Notes: a model not told the origin generated them from the letters alone. Positions 25,937 to 34,588 are shown, numbered from the stretch's first letter. The stretch is DNA of 64,000 nt from Marinobacter nitratireducens (GCF_000708045.1 NZ_ANIE01000009.1:372001-436000), one strand, 5' to 3'. Translations and numbers: made by a program.

Positions 25937-28519
25937 TCAGATTGGAGAGTTATCTAAGTTAATGAAATCGTTGAGAGAGTAAGATCTTGGGATTAGTCGT
26001 TCGTTAGCAGAGCTTCGCTTCATCACCGTTACCTGCTTGGCCGGTGTCTCGCTGAAACTTACGTGAATTGGCCGGTCTTGGCCATAGAAATACATCCTAT
26101 CGAATTCGAGGTTTTCCGCGATCCATTGACTGACCTCGAACATGTCCTCATCTTCGACGATAAAGTCTACTGCGGCGCCCCCGCGCATGCAGATGGGGTT
26201 GCCTAACCTGTTCAGTTCATGGGATGCGTGCTGATCTAGTTTCGGAGCGATCCTACGCCGTATATTTTTGCTCAGTTCTGACGAGCAAAAGCCATAAGTG
26301 AGCTTGATCATGCCGAAATAGTCCACGATAGGATCGATAAGAATATTGGCTAGGTCGAGGAGGGCGGTGTAACTCTCTGGTTGGAGCGGGTGATTCTCGA
26401 TTTTAAGCGACTTCTGCGTTTCGCCGCATTCAATTAGGTCGCGATATTTGAAGTATTGGCCGCAGGGATGATCGAGGTTCGGAATTTCGGTACTCCTTGT
26501 CAGGCTGTGTCCTTCTATTGCCCATCTCTTGTCGCGCAGCGCGTTCTGAAAATCTCTGTCAGGAGGGCCGAAGCCGCTAAAATCGCCAACTCCCAGTTGT
26601 TCAAGCGCTTCATCAAAACGCAATTGTTCGGCATAGTTTTCTTGATCCTCATGCATATACCTGCTCTTCAGGTAGAGGTTGGGAGGGGCAAACTCATCAC
26701 CGTATTGGTAAACATCGATCCGCTGATTTCTCAAATTAATCTTGGTGCGAACGAGCATTTTCGGAATGGCCTTTCCGAAGAAGTCGTCGTAACTCATGAG
26801 GGAAAGCTTCCCGGAACGGATGTGGATTTTGACTAGATCGGCAGAACTTGGGTCTCCGAATAGGCTAGATGCACATGTGATGTAAATTCGGAGGACTGGG
26901 GGCAATCTTGGTATTAACTCAGTGTGTAGTTGCAGTGAGTGATCGTCATGCAGCCACCCCAAGCCCTGTTCAGCGGCTTCGATACAAGCAGACAGGATCG
27001 CACTCTTATCTAATACTTGAACGAGATGATCTTCTCCGATTGTTTGGGCATTCGCTAGGGTCCCAAAAAAATGTCTGACATCTTCCTTGAGCTTGTCAGG
27101 CATAGGGCGTGGGGGAGCGCTCCGGAAGAATCGTAGTTCGGCAAACTGAACAATCAGATCGTCCTTGCGAGCCTGTTCAGCCCTCGCTAATGCTAACGCT
27201 CCCTCCTCATTCTTGACGGTCTCAAGAATTCTCAATGCGGCTGGGTAGGAGCCCAGAAATCTCCGAATGTCATTGAGGTTTTCGATCTCGCTTGGCTTGG
27301 GTTTTCTGCCAAAATCTAGCCAAGTGCTCCACAACTTTTCGAAAATATCCTTGTTGTTTTCATACTTCCGTAGACTAGGCGGTGTCCGGCGCTCAGGTTT
27401 CTGGCTGTTGAGCGGTCTTTTCGCTCGAAGTAGTCGAGGGTGGCTTCGTTTAACGCTTTTTCTAGCCAGGAAGTCAGTCTTCGCTGCATCCGTTTTGAAA
27501 GCGTAAAAAATTCCCGGAGCTATCGGAACAGGCTCTGTTCTGAGCACTGATTCAATGTAAGTTGCCAGTTCGCCTTGTGAAAAATACTTTTGGAAAGTGT
27601 TTCGCGAGGTGCGCACACCATCCATGAAAGGGAGTCCACCCCGAGCATTTGCGTTTTCCAGCATCGCAGATACGACTAAGATTTCTGACGCAAGTTCATA
27701 GGCGCTGGTCAGGACGAGGTGGCGTTCCTCAGGCACTTCAATAACATTGATGACGAACCCTAGGTTGACGATGTCTGCTGTTTTCTTTTCTGCACTGGGA
27801 GAATAATAAGGATCCCATCCAGCTACGTTTATATTGCTATCTTTTAGGAGCTGAACATCGTTGCCCTTGCCGCACCCGTAGTCAAAGACTGACCTCGTCT
27901 GATCAAGGTAGCCATATCGCGCAAGGCTTTGCATAGGTGCCGATAGTTGCGTTCGAGTGAGGGCAGTTAAATGTCGGTGAATTTCTGACCCGCTTTCGAT
28001 GGCTGACAGGTTCTCTGTAGTTTCATTGGCTAGAGGTACGAGGGCGTGCTCGGAAACCTCATAACCCTTTAGCTTCAAGAGACGATTCCAGTCCTGTAGG
28101 AACCCTATTCTGGTCGTATCGTCGAATAAACCGATACTCTCAGCCTCTTTGGTCAGCTCCAAAAACCGTTGAGAATCTGGGTGAGAGGATGGCAGCAGAA
28201 GTTCTTTGCGGTGAAGGATGGGGGGATTATTCGACTCTGAATAAACTCTGTATCGGCACTGCCCTGTATCGAGATTAACCTTCCATGATTGTTCGAGAAT
28301 CGGGAAAGCTTCCTCAAAAAAAGATGGATAGTTCAGGAAAGATATTTCGGGAGCACTTTCTCGGAGCTTAATGACGTTGTAGTGGGCTCCTGGAGTAATC
28401 CTGGCCTCGGCTTTGCGCACAGCGTTGCGGCTTTCTTCGTCAAGTTCAGAAAGCGCGGAGGTATGTAGATACCTGTAATCAGCGATCTTCTTGCCAATAA
28501 ACCTGTTTGATTTTTCCAC
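25937..28519 (-). CDS. DNA phosphorothioation-associated putative methyltransferase
   Basis: The product has 860 residues; the apparent start is GTG 28519, with no strong ribosome site, so a nearby alternative start is possible. The SAM-binding motif I VFDYGCGKG lies near residue 215, followed by an acidic loop and AGWDPYY. The N-terminal 150 residues and the C-terminal 400 are long regions characteristic of the methyltransferase family found beside dnd genes. It is the first gene of the reverse operon and precedes dndB. The target of methylation is unknown; the link between sulfur marking and methylation is inferred from gene association. Confidence 0.8.
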   Translation of the reverse strand: MEKSNRFIGKKIADYRYLHTSALSELDEESRNAVRKAEARITPGAHYNVIKLRESAPEISFLNYPSFFEEAFPILEQSWKVNLDTGQCRYRVYSESNNPPILHRKELLLPSSHPDSQRFLELTKEAESIGLFDDTTRIGFLQDWNRLLKLKGYEVSEHALVPLANETTENLSAIESGSEIHRHLTALTRTQLSAPMQSLARYGYLDQTRSVFDYGCGKGNDVQLLKDSNINVAGWDPYYSPSAEKKTADIVNLGFVINVIEVPEERHLVLTSAYELASEILVVSAMLENANARGGLPFMDGVRTSRNTFQKYFSQGELATYIESVLRTEPVPIAPGIFYAFKTDAAKTDFLARKSVKRSHPRLLRAKRPLNSQKPERRTPPSLRKYENNKDIFEKLWSTWLDFGRKPKPSEIENLNDIRRFLGSYPAALRILETVKNEEGALALARAEQARKDDLIVQFAELRFFRSAPPRPMPDKLKEDVRHFFGTLANAQTIGEDHLVQVLDKSAILSACIEAAEQGLGWLHDDHSLQLHTELIPRLPPVLRIYITCASSLFGDPSSADLVKIHIRSGKLSLMSYDDFFGKAIPKMLVRTKINLRNQRIDVYQYGDEFAPPNLYLKSRYMHEDQENYAEQLRFDEALEQLGVGDFSGFGPPDRDFQNALRDKRWAIEGHSLTRSTEIPNLDHPCGQYFKYRDLIECGETQKSLKIENHPLQPESYTALLDLANILIDPIVDYFGMIKLTYGFCSSELSKNIRRRIAPKLDQHASHELNRLGNPICMRGGAAVDFIVEDEDMFEVSQWIAENLEFDRMYFYGQDRPIHVSFSETPAKQVTVMKRSSANERLIPRSYSLNDFINLDNSPI

Positions 28520-28964
28520 GGGGACTGAACCGAATGTGCCGACACCTGTTCTATTAATGGACTAGCGTACACCAGAGGGTGGCGAATCTGGAGCCAAGTC
28601 GGTCGGAAGAATAGCTGGTATTGGTCTGGGTAATGCATTTTGAGATTAGCGCTTCATTGTCTAAGCCAGCGAGAATCGGTTCTTGCGATGGTTGCGGCTT
28701 CTGCTCGGGGAGGCTGTGTCACCGGGTTCGCAGGGGGTAATCGGTGCAATGGTCTTGATAGCGAGTGGTGATTCAGCCGTGCAGAATAGCGGGGCACTGC
28801 GAGGGCACCATTTGGGCACAGGCGAAAAAATAGAGGGAAATACGTGCTTTTAGTCTGGCCGTGCAAAGGTCAGCGATCAAAGCGGAGAGTTAAGGAATAC
28901 TAAAGTGGGGGTGATATCGATTAGGAAGTTGACTTCCCGGTAACTCATTGATTTGCCAATTAAA
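28520..28964. other. Gene-free right end of the island
   Basis: These 445 bp between the methyltransferase gene and the tRNA carry no convincing reading frame. They must hold the promoter of the minus-strand dnd operon, although no clear boxes were identified. They also hold three GGGCAC repeats spaced 11 bp (28792-28819) and two copies of GCCGTGCA (28776-28783 and 28858-28865), which look like protein-binding sites near an attachment site. Confidence 0.45.
28792..28819. repeat. Three GGGCAC direct repeats at exact 11-bp spacing
   Basis: GGGCAC starts at 28792, 28803 and 28814, one helical turn apart, 146 bp from the tRNA 3' end. Evenly phased hexamers next to an integration site are typical of arm-type integrase or accessory-factor sites; the binding protein is unknown. 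Confidence 0.5.
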
Positions 28965-29041
28965 TGGCCCGCCCGTCAGGATTCGAACCTGAGACCTTCG
29001 CCTCCGGAGGGCGACGCTCTATCCAGCTGAGCTACGGGCGG
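28965..29041 (-). tRNA. tRNA-Arg (anticodon CCG)
   Basis: The minus strand folds as a complete 77-nt tRNA with CCA encoded. The acceptor stem is CCGCCCG with CGGGCGG, the discriminator is G, the D-arm is GCTC..GAGC, the anticodon stem is TCGCC/GGCGA with loop CTCCGGA (anticodon CCG, reading CGG Arg), and the T-arm contains GGTTCGAATCC. Its 3' end faces the island, which is the usual orientation for integration targets. A second partial copy lies 60 bp away. Confidence 0.95.
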
Positions 29042-29102
29042 ATTTCAACAAGTTTGGCATGTTTGACCGTTGCCTTCGGTTCCGGATTTTTTCTCTGACC
29101 CT

Positions 29103-29145
<43 letters not shown>

Positions 29146-29235
29146 ATGAAACTGTTCGCGCATCGCGTCAATTTCGAGTGCGCAATCTTACGTGTGCAGG
29201 GGGCGTCTGTCCAGCCCCTCCGGTGTTGATAGACA

Positions 29236-29781
29236 TTATGCTTTGGGCAGCAGTTGCTTGGGGGAAACGGTGACCAGATTCTGATCCGTACTGAGGGTGA
29301 CGTCGCCATCCTGTACGCTGATCTGAATGTCCATTGAGCGCTCGGCGAGACCTGCCAGGGTGTCGGTCTCTTCCGCAGCCAGGTCGACAATAGTAAGGTT
29401 GCTAAATCGCTCCAGCTTGTTATGGTGTTTTTCCCACCACACTGGCACGGCCCGGCCGCCGTAGGTGTAAAGGATGACATGTTGCGAGCGGTTGCAGGCC
29501 TTTCGCAGTCGGTCCTCGTCCGGCAGGCCCAGGTCTATCCATTGTTCGATGTCATCGGTCAGGGTTTTCTGCCAGAGTTCCGGTTCGTCGTCCGTACTCA
29601 AACCCTTGGTGAATTCCAGGTCATCGCTGGCGTTCAATGCGAATGCAAGCAGTCGGATCATCATTCGTTCATCGGTTTCCGAGGGATGGCGAGCCACGGT
29701 CAGGTGGTGATCTGCATAATAGTGCCTGTCCATATCAGCGATATGGAGGGTGGCTTTGAATATGGTGGCTTTCAGTGCCAT
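29236..29781 (-). CDS. yaeQ: YaeQ family protein
   Basis: The product is 181 residues, the family's usual length. It opens with MALKATIFKATLHIADMDRHYY and carries LARHPSETDERMMIRLLAFAL-like and LPDEDRLRKACNRSQHV motifs typical of YaeQ, a PD-(D/E)XK-fold protein of uncertain role once linked to suppression of RfaH defects. It is the first conserved chromosomal gene right of the island and is divergent from lrgA. Confidence 0.93.
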   Translation of the reverse strand: MALKATIFKATLHIADMDRHYYADHHLTVARHPSETDERMMIRLLAFALNASDDLEFTKGLSTDDEPELWQKTLTDDIEQWIDLGLPDEDRLRKACNRSQHVILYTYGGRAVPVWWEKHHNKLERFSNLTIVDLAAEETDTLAGLAERSMDIQISVQDGDVTLSTDQNLVTVSPKQLLPKA

Positions 29782-29852
29782 TCAGGGCATGTCCTTGTTT
29801 GGATCCGGGTGCCTAAGTGTAGTGCAAAATAGAAGTGGCGGGACATTACGGC

Positions 29853-30212
29853 ATGGTGTTGTTGCGTGGTTTTTTGACGCTGGTGATTTTTTTCCTGCTG
29901 GGCGAGGCCGTTCGGGTTCTGGCGGGGTTGCCAATCAGCGGGGGCGTGCTGGGGATGATCATGGTGACCTTCACCTTGATGGTTCGGGGGCGGGTCAGTG
30001 ATGAACTCGCTGCGGCCAGTCAGGGCCTCATCGCCGTTTTGGTTATGCTGATTTCCCCCGGTGTGGTTGGCGTGTTTTTCATTGCTGACCGGTTCTCTGA
30101 CCACTGGCTTACCGTGCTTGTGGCCTTGTCTGTGGGCACGATGCTCAGTGTGCTCACCACCTTGTGGGTCATGAAAAAAGTGGCGGGTGTTGAGGGAGGG
30201 GGCGATGATTGA
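29853..30212 (+). CDS. lrgA: LrgA/CidA family holin-like membrane protein
   Basis: The product has about 119 residues with four hydrophobic segments. ATG 29853 (MVLLRGFLTLVIFFLLGE) fits the family's N-terminus; a GTG at 29835 would add six residues and neither has a strong ribosome site. Motifs GLPISGGVLGMIM and LISPGVVGVFF are diagnostic. CidA/LrgA proteins are holin-like and, with LrgB, affect murein hydrolase export and metabolite transport across the inner membrane. It overlaps lrgB by 8 bp. Confidence 0.9.
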   Translation: MVLLRGFLTLVIFFLLGEAVRVLAGLPISGGVLGMIMVTFTLMVRGRVSDELAAASQGLIAVLVMLISPGVVGVFFIADRFSDHWLTVLVALSVGTMLSVLTTLWVMKKVAGVEGGGDD

Positions 30213-30933
30213 TGGATCCGGCAGCATTGGTGAGCTGATGGCTGTATGGACAGCCGGACCAATGCTTTCCATCGCGATGACTCTCGCGGCCTTTCTGGCG
30301 GCTCAGTGGATCTTCGGGAAAATCCGCAGGCCGCTCTGGATGCCCCCGGTGCTTATCGCAGCCGTTCTGCTGACAGCAGTGGTTGCCGCCAGTGGCATTG
30401 GTTTCGAAAAATACCAGCAGGGCGCACGCTGGCTGACCGTTCTTCTGGGGCCCGCAACCGTGGCGCTGGGTGTGCCGCTATACCAGCAAATGCATCATAT
30501 CCGTGCGCTCTGGAAACCGATTCTGGTGACGCTGCCTATCGCTGCTACGCTTGCCGCGGGCTACGCATTGGTAATTGCCTGGTCAATGGGCGCATCGCCT
30601 ATGGTGATGGCATCTCTCGCCCCCAAGTCCGTCACCGCGCCCATCGCCATGGGGATTGCAGAGCAGTTAGGCGGATCGGTGCCACTGACGCTGGGTGCCT
30701 TGCTGATAACCGGTGTTCTGGCCTCATTGTTTGTTGAATGGGGCACCAGGTGGTTGCGCGTGAAAGATGAGCGGATCATCGGTTTTGCGCTGGGCCTGAA
30801 TGGCCATGCAGTGGGTACCGCCCGCGCCTTTGAAATCAGCCCCACGGCCGGGGCCTTCTCATCCCTTGGGATGGGGCTGACCGGGATATTCACCGCGTTG
30901 CTGTTGCCGTTGTTGCTGTCCTTCGCCCGCTAG
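30205..30933 (+). CDS. lrgB: LrgB family membrane protein
   Basis: The start is ATG 30205, with GAGGGAGG 7 bases upstream, overlapping the end of lrgA; a GTG at 30187 is possible. The 242-residue product has about seven transmembrane segments and the conserved blocks LAPKSVTAPIAMGI and GHAVGTARAFEI. It is the partner of LrgA in a two-gene operon. The gene ends one base before the stop of the convergent sensor gene at 30935. Confidence 0.93.
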   Translation: MIDGSGSIGELMAVWTAGPMLSIAMTLAAFLAAQWIFGKIRRPLWMPPVLIAAVLLTAVVAASGIGFEKYQQGARWLTVLLGPATVALGVPLYQQMHHIRALWKPILVTLPIAATLAAGYALVIAWSMGASPMVMASLAPKSVTAPIAMGIAEQLGGSVPLTLGALLITGVLASLFVEWGTRWLRVKDERIIGFALGLNGHAVGTARAFEISPTAGAFSSLGMGLTGIFTALLLPLLLSFAR

Positions 30934-30934
30934 G

Positions 30935-32023
30935 TCAGTCCTCACGACGTTCCGCGATTAAAAGCGTGAAGGCAAGGGAGACGACCGCAGAAAGCGCTAT
31001 CAGAACGAGAACAGTGAGCTGCCCGGCCCGGCCTTCCACAAAGGATTTGCCATGCCACGCTGACTGGTCAATTTCGCTAATGATGTACCAGTATGTCTGA
31101 CTAGCGCCTCCGTTTTCCCCGCCAAGTTCCGGAACCTGGTGGAAGGGAAAGACTTGTCGGAAGGTGTAGATCTTCTCAGGGGACTCCATTTTTCCAGAGC
31201 GGGCGTTGAGCATGGTCCGCCACAGATCCGGATCGTAGTTTTGCAGGCGATGAGCCTCGTTACCGAGCTGGGCTCCCCATTCCCACTTCGGGTCAGGCGC
31301 TACGATCCAGTAGCCATCCTGGCTGACCAGCATCGATTTCTGGCTCGGGCCGGCAGCGAATAAACCCCGGATCTGGCTCAACAGTGCGTTGGCGCTGTAG
31401 TTGATCACGAGTATCAGGTCCGAATCCGGTGTATCCGTGAGTACTTTAACGGCCACCCGGATCACAGGCTTAAGTGGGCGTTCGATTTCACCGTGTTCGA
31501 TATTAAGGTCCAGTGGTGAGAAGTACACCTGTCCGGTTGGGGTTCGGGCGGCTGCGGTGACGTAATACCGAAGAAGCTTGTTCTGAAGTTCCGATGCGGG
31601 CACCAGCCTGGCACCCTCATTCGCTCGGTCAGCCCTCAGTATCTCCTGGCCATCTGTCCGCAGCAGTCGCACCTGGTCATACGCGGGATTGAGCTCGACC
31701 AGTCTGGTGAAGATGTTTGCGAGGTCGGAGTCCTCAGGGATCGGGGCAGACGTGTCTTCCGGGATGAGGTTCTCCAGGCTCGCCAGGAAGCGCACATCCC
31801 TTGCCATCTGCAACATTCTTTGCTGGAGCGTCAGCTCTGTGAGTTCAAGTATCTGATTGTGATTGCTGACGAGCTCCGCTTTGATTCTCTGTTCGTGACT
31901 GGAGCGGATCGGCGTCATCATGAGCGCGAGAAGGAACAGGCAAGCGGAAAATACCACCAGGAAGAGTAGCGTCAGTTTGGCTTTTCGGCGCCAGAACTCT
32001 CTTTCTAACTGTGGGCTTGGCAT
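30935..32023 (-). CDS. Membrane-anchored periplasmic sensor protein without output domain
   Basis: The start is ATG 32023; the TTG at 32026 is less likely. The 362-residue product has one transmembrane helix at residues 18-40, a large periplasmic domain of the Cache/LuxQ-sensor kind (residues 45-315, with LLRTDGQEILRADR and VSQDGYWIVAPDPKWEWG), and a second helix at about 335-356, then stops. Chemoreceptor, kinase or GGDEF output is absent, so it may signal through a partner or be a truncated receptor. It is divergent from the GAF protein gene and next to a diguanylate-cyclase cluster, which could provide output. Confidence 0.7.
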   Translation of the reverse strand: MPSPQLEREFWRRKAKLTLLFLVVFSACLFLLALMMTPIRSSHEQRIKAELVSNHNQILELTELTLQQRMLQMARDVRFLASLENLIPEDTSAPIPEDSDLANIFTRLVELNPAYDQVRLLRTDGQEILRADRANEGARLVPASELQNKLLRYYVTAAARTPTGQVYFSPLDLNIEHGEIERPLKPVIRVAVKVLTDTPDSDLILVINYSANALLSQIRGLFAAGPSQKSMLVSQDGYWIVAPDPKWEWGAQLGNEAHRLQNYDPDLWRTMLNARSGKMESPEKIYTFRQVFPFHQVPELGGENGGASQTYWYIISEIDQSAWHGKSFVEGRAGQLTVLVLIALSAVVSLAFTLLIAERRED

Positions 32024-32130
32024 CAATTTGTCGCTCTCTCGGGCTCGGTTGCGGGATGAAAGTCGCTGTATCTGAGCGCAGATGGTCTATAGTTGAGTAG
32101 ATGTAATATACATATAAGAGTAAATGCGAT

Positions 32131-32715
32131 ATGGAAGAAGCCGGCAAGCCCCAGAACGAAAAAATTCGCTTGGCAGTGCTGGAAGGGGCCAACCTGTTGG
32201 AAGAAGGGGAAGACGACGCGTTTCATGGGTTAACAGAACTGGCCCAGGAAGTATTTGACGTCAAGATTTCCGCTTTCTCATTGATCTATGAGTACAAGCA
32301 GTGGTTTAAGTCCATTCGAGGGTTGGATGTCTGTGAAGTCTCGAGAGACATCTCCTTCTGTAACCACGTGATTGCGCTGGATCGGTCGCTGGTTATTGAG
32401 GATACGTTAAAAGATCCCAGGTTTCACGATCACCCTTTCGTTGTGGAGGCTCCGTTTATCCGGTTTTACGCCGGGGTACCTGTCAGGTTGTCGATTGGCC
32501 GGGAAACGGTGGATCTGGGGGCGTTTTGCATTATTGATGATCGCCCTCGAGCATTCGGTGCCAAAGAGGAAAAACTGCTGTCGCTATTCGGCCAGCAGAC
32601 AGAACATCTGGTCAATCAGCATCTGGCTCAGCAACACCTGAATGACACCTGCGAGAAACTTCGCCGAACACTCTTGCATGTAGAGTCATTGCAGCGCGAA
32701 CACGACGGTGAATAA
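32131..32715 (+). CDS. GAF-domain protein
   Basis: The product is 194 residues made of a single GAF domain (about 10-170) and a short C-terminal coiled coil. Motifs SRDISFCNHVI, LVIEDTLKDPRFHDHPFV and IRFYAGVPV are typical of GAF sensors that usually precede GGDEF or histidine kinase modules. No output domain follows, so it may act as a regulatory subunit or bind a small ligand. It lies between the periplasmic sensor gene and the ethylene-receptor-like kinase, separated from the latter by 149 bp with its own FNR-type site. Confidence 0.8.
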   Translation: MEEAGKPQNEKIRLAVLEGANLLEEGEDDAFHGLTELAQEVFDVKISAFSLIYEYKQWFKSIRGLDVCEVSRDISFCNHVIALDRSLVIEDTLKDPRFHDHPFVVEAPFIRFYAGVPVRLSIGRETVDLGAFCIIDDRPRAFGAKEEKLLSLFGQQTEHLVNQHLAQQHLNDTCEKLRRTLLHVESLQREHDGE

Positions 32716-32728
32716 TAATGATTGCAAA

Positions 32729-32742
32729 TTGATATAGATCAA
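32729..32742. promoter_or_regulatory. Perfect FNR/ANR box upstream of the kinase operon
   Basis: TTGATATAGATCAA matches the consensus TTGAT-N4-ATCAA at all ten defined positions. It lies 123 bp before the kinase ATG. If centred at -41.5 it would put transcription start near 32777, suggesting activation of the kinase operon under low oxygen. Confidence 0.65.
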
Positions 32743-32864
32743 AAAAACGGCGTTTCTATGCGCCAATTGGATTGCAGGCTGGAACCTTACTGCCGGTCTG
32801 GCAATCTCGGTAAGACATACAATAATAATTTCCCTACTGAAGACTCATCAGCGGGAGTAACAAA

Positions 32865-34154
32865 ATGGAAGCGCTCTCGAGCGACGCCTCATCCTGGTTC
32901 GACCTCACCTTCATGGGGCACGGCCACTGTTACCTATGGCGCCCCGACCTTGTGGTACTGCACTCCGTATCCGACACGCTGATTGCGGGCTCCTACTTTA
33001 CGATTCCCCTCGCCCTCTACGTTCTGATGCATAAGAGGAAGGATCTGGAATATGAGTGGATGTTCCTGCTGTTCGCATTGTTTATTTTTTCCTGCGGCCT
33101 GACTCACCTGATGGGTGTCTACAACATTTGGAATGGGGCCTACTACGTTTCCGGTGTTCTTAAGGCGATCACCGCTGTGGTCTCGGTTCTGACGGCTGCG
33201 TTGATCTGGCCTCTGATCCCCAAAGCGCTGGCGCTACCGAGGCCAATAGAGTTGCAGGCCGCGAACCAGAAACTGCAGGGCGAAATAGAGCTCAGAGCAG
33301 CGTCAGAGCTCAGTCTGGAGAAGGCGCGCTCGGAACTGGAGACCCGCGTACGTGAACTCGAGCAAACAAAAGAGAGGCTGGAGAGTGAGATTGAACGAAG
33401 ACAGTTTCTGGAACAACAGCAACGGGCGCAAACGGAGGCGTTAAGGCGGTCGAACGAGGACCTGGAGCAGTTCGCGTTCATTGCTTCCCACGACCTCCGG
33501 GAACCGCTTCGCAAACTGACGTCGTTCACGCAGATGCTGATGACCGGCAAGTATGGGGAGTTCAACGACAAAGGCCAGCAGTTCGTGATGTACATCAGGG
33601 AAGCGGCCGATCGCATGGATTCGTTGCTTAACAGCTTGCTCAGCTACAGCAGGATCAGTTCACGTTGGGATGAGGAGGAGAGCGTCAGCCTGGACGATGT
33701 GCTGGATGATGCCTGTCGGGATCTTCAGTTGAGGATCGAAGAGTGTGGCGCTCAGATTGAGGTTGATCGGCCACTCTGTGAGGTTCATGGCGACCGGGCG
33801 CAGATTCGGCAGTTGATCCAGAACCTGGTGAGTAACTCGATTAAATACCGGGCAGAGGGCGTCGCGCCGGTTATTCACATCTCATCGGAAGCGGATGTTG
33901 AGGCTGGTCGTTGTCGGGTCACCGTTGAAGACAATGGCATTGGCTTTGATATGGCCTATAGCGAGCAGATTTTTGAGGTGTTCAAGCGCCTGCATGGGCG
34001 GGGAGAGTATGAGGGAACCGGCATGGGGTTGGCGATTTGCCGGAAAATTGTGGAACGACATGGCGGCACGCTGAACGCTTATTCGGAGGAAGGCAAGGGG
34101 GCACGGTTTGTTTTTGACTTACCGCTGCCCGGCTCAGGGGAGCTGCTGGCATGA
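32865..34154 (+). CDS. Histidine kinase with ethylene-receptor-like N-terminal domain
   Basis: The product has 429 residues. The first 120 contain three transmembrane helices whose conserved residues match the plant ethylene receptor ETR1 with a constant offset of 12: D37, Y44, I47, P48, I74, C77 and H81 for ETR1 D25, Y32, I35, P36, I62, C65 and H69. In ETR1 the Cys and His hold the copper that binds ethylene. A coiled coil (130-195) leads to a HisKA domain with H209 (ASHDLREPLR) and an HATPase domain (NLVSNSIKY, DNGIGFD, GTGMGL). It overlaps the response regulator gene by 4 bp. The ligand in bacteria may be ethylene or another small molecule; that is inference. Confidence 0.85.
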   Translation: MEALSSDASSWFDLTFMGHGHCYLWRPDLVVLHSVSDTLIAGSYFTIPLALYVLMHKRKDLEYEWMFLLFALFIFSCGLTHLMGVYNIWNGAYYVSGVLKAITAVVSVLTAALIWPLIPKALALPRPIELQAANQKLQGEIELRAASELSLEKARSELETRVRELEQTKERLESEIERRQFLEQQQRAQTEALRRSNEDLEQFAFIASHDLREPLRKLTSFTQMLMTGKYGEFNDKGQQFVMYIREAADRMDSLLNSLLSYSRISSRWDEEESVSLDDVLDDACRDLQLRIEECGAQIEVDRPLCEVHGDRAQIRQLIQNLVSNSIKYRAEGVAPVIHISSEADVEAGRCRVTVEDNGIGFDMAYSEQIFEVFKRLHGRGEYEGTGMGLAICRKIVERHGGTLNAYSEEGKGARFVFDLPLPGSGELLA

Positions 34155-34588
34155 GAGTTGTCCCCATTCTGATGGCCGATGACGATCCACTGGATCAACT
34201 TCTGACCAAGGAAGCTTTTCAGGAGGCTAAGTCTCTGAATCCAATATATTTTGTTAGTAACGGGGTGGAGCTTATGCAGTATCTTCGGCGAGAGCCACCC
34301 TACAATGACGAGACTGCCTATCCCTGGCCGGGTTTGGTCCTGCTGGATCTGAATATGCCAAAAATGGGTGGCCGGGAATGCCTCGAGCAGATTCGTAAGG
34401 ATCCCGAGCTGCAACATCTGCCGGTTGTGATCATGACCACCTCGAACCGTGAGGAGGAGATCTTCAAGAGCTATGACTTGGGAGCGAATTCTTACATCAC
34501 CAAACCCGTGGACTTTGAAAAACTCGTTGCCCAGGTTGGCGCGCTCAGCGCCTATTGGTGCTCGATAGTGGAGTTGCCTGATGTCTGA
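34151..34588 (+). CDS. Single-domain response regulator (Rcp1-like)
   Basis: The product has 145 residues and consists of one receiver domain: acidic pocket ADDDPLD (9-15), phosphoacceptor D66 in LLDLNMPKMGG, T96 region MTTSN and K118 in YITKPV. The loop RREPPYNDETAYPWPG between helix and strand is typical of the Rcp1 class that pairs with phytochromes and related kinases. It starts within the kinase stop codon (ATGA) and overlaps the next gene by 8 bp, so all three are made together. Confidence 0.9.
   Translation: MRVVPILMADDDPLDQLLTKEAFQEAKSLNPIYFVSNGVELMQYLRREPPYNDETAYPWPGLVLLDLNMPKMGGRECLEQIRKDPELQHLPVVIMTTSNREEEIFKSYDLGANSYITKPVDFEKLVAQVGALSAYWCSIVELPDV

Noticed and set aside
28792-28819. 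CRISPR-like short repeats
   Set aside because: Six-base units at 11-bp spacing have no spacers of CRISPR length and no cas genes are present.
28654-28866. Minus-strand 70-codon frame near the tRNA
   Set aside because: No ribosome site, low-complexity Pro/Arg content and overlap with the GGGCAC repeats.
29046-29100. Promoter between the two tRNA copies
   Set aside because: No convincing -35 and -10 pair was found; transcription may start upstream of the fragment near TTGACG at 29165-29170 on the minus strand, but the evidence is weak.
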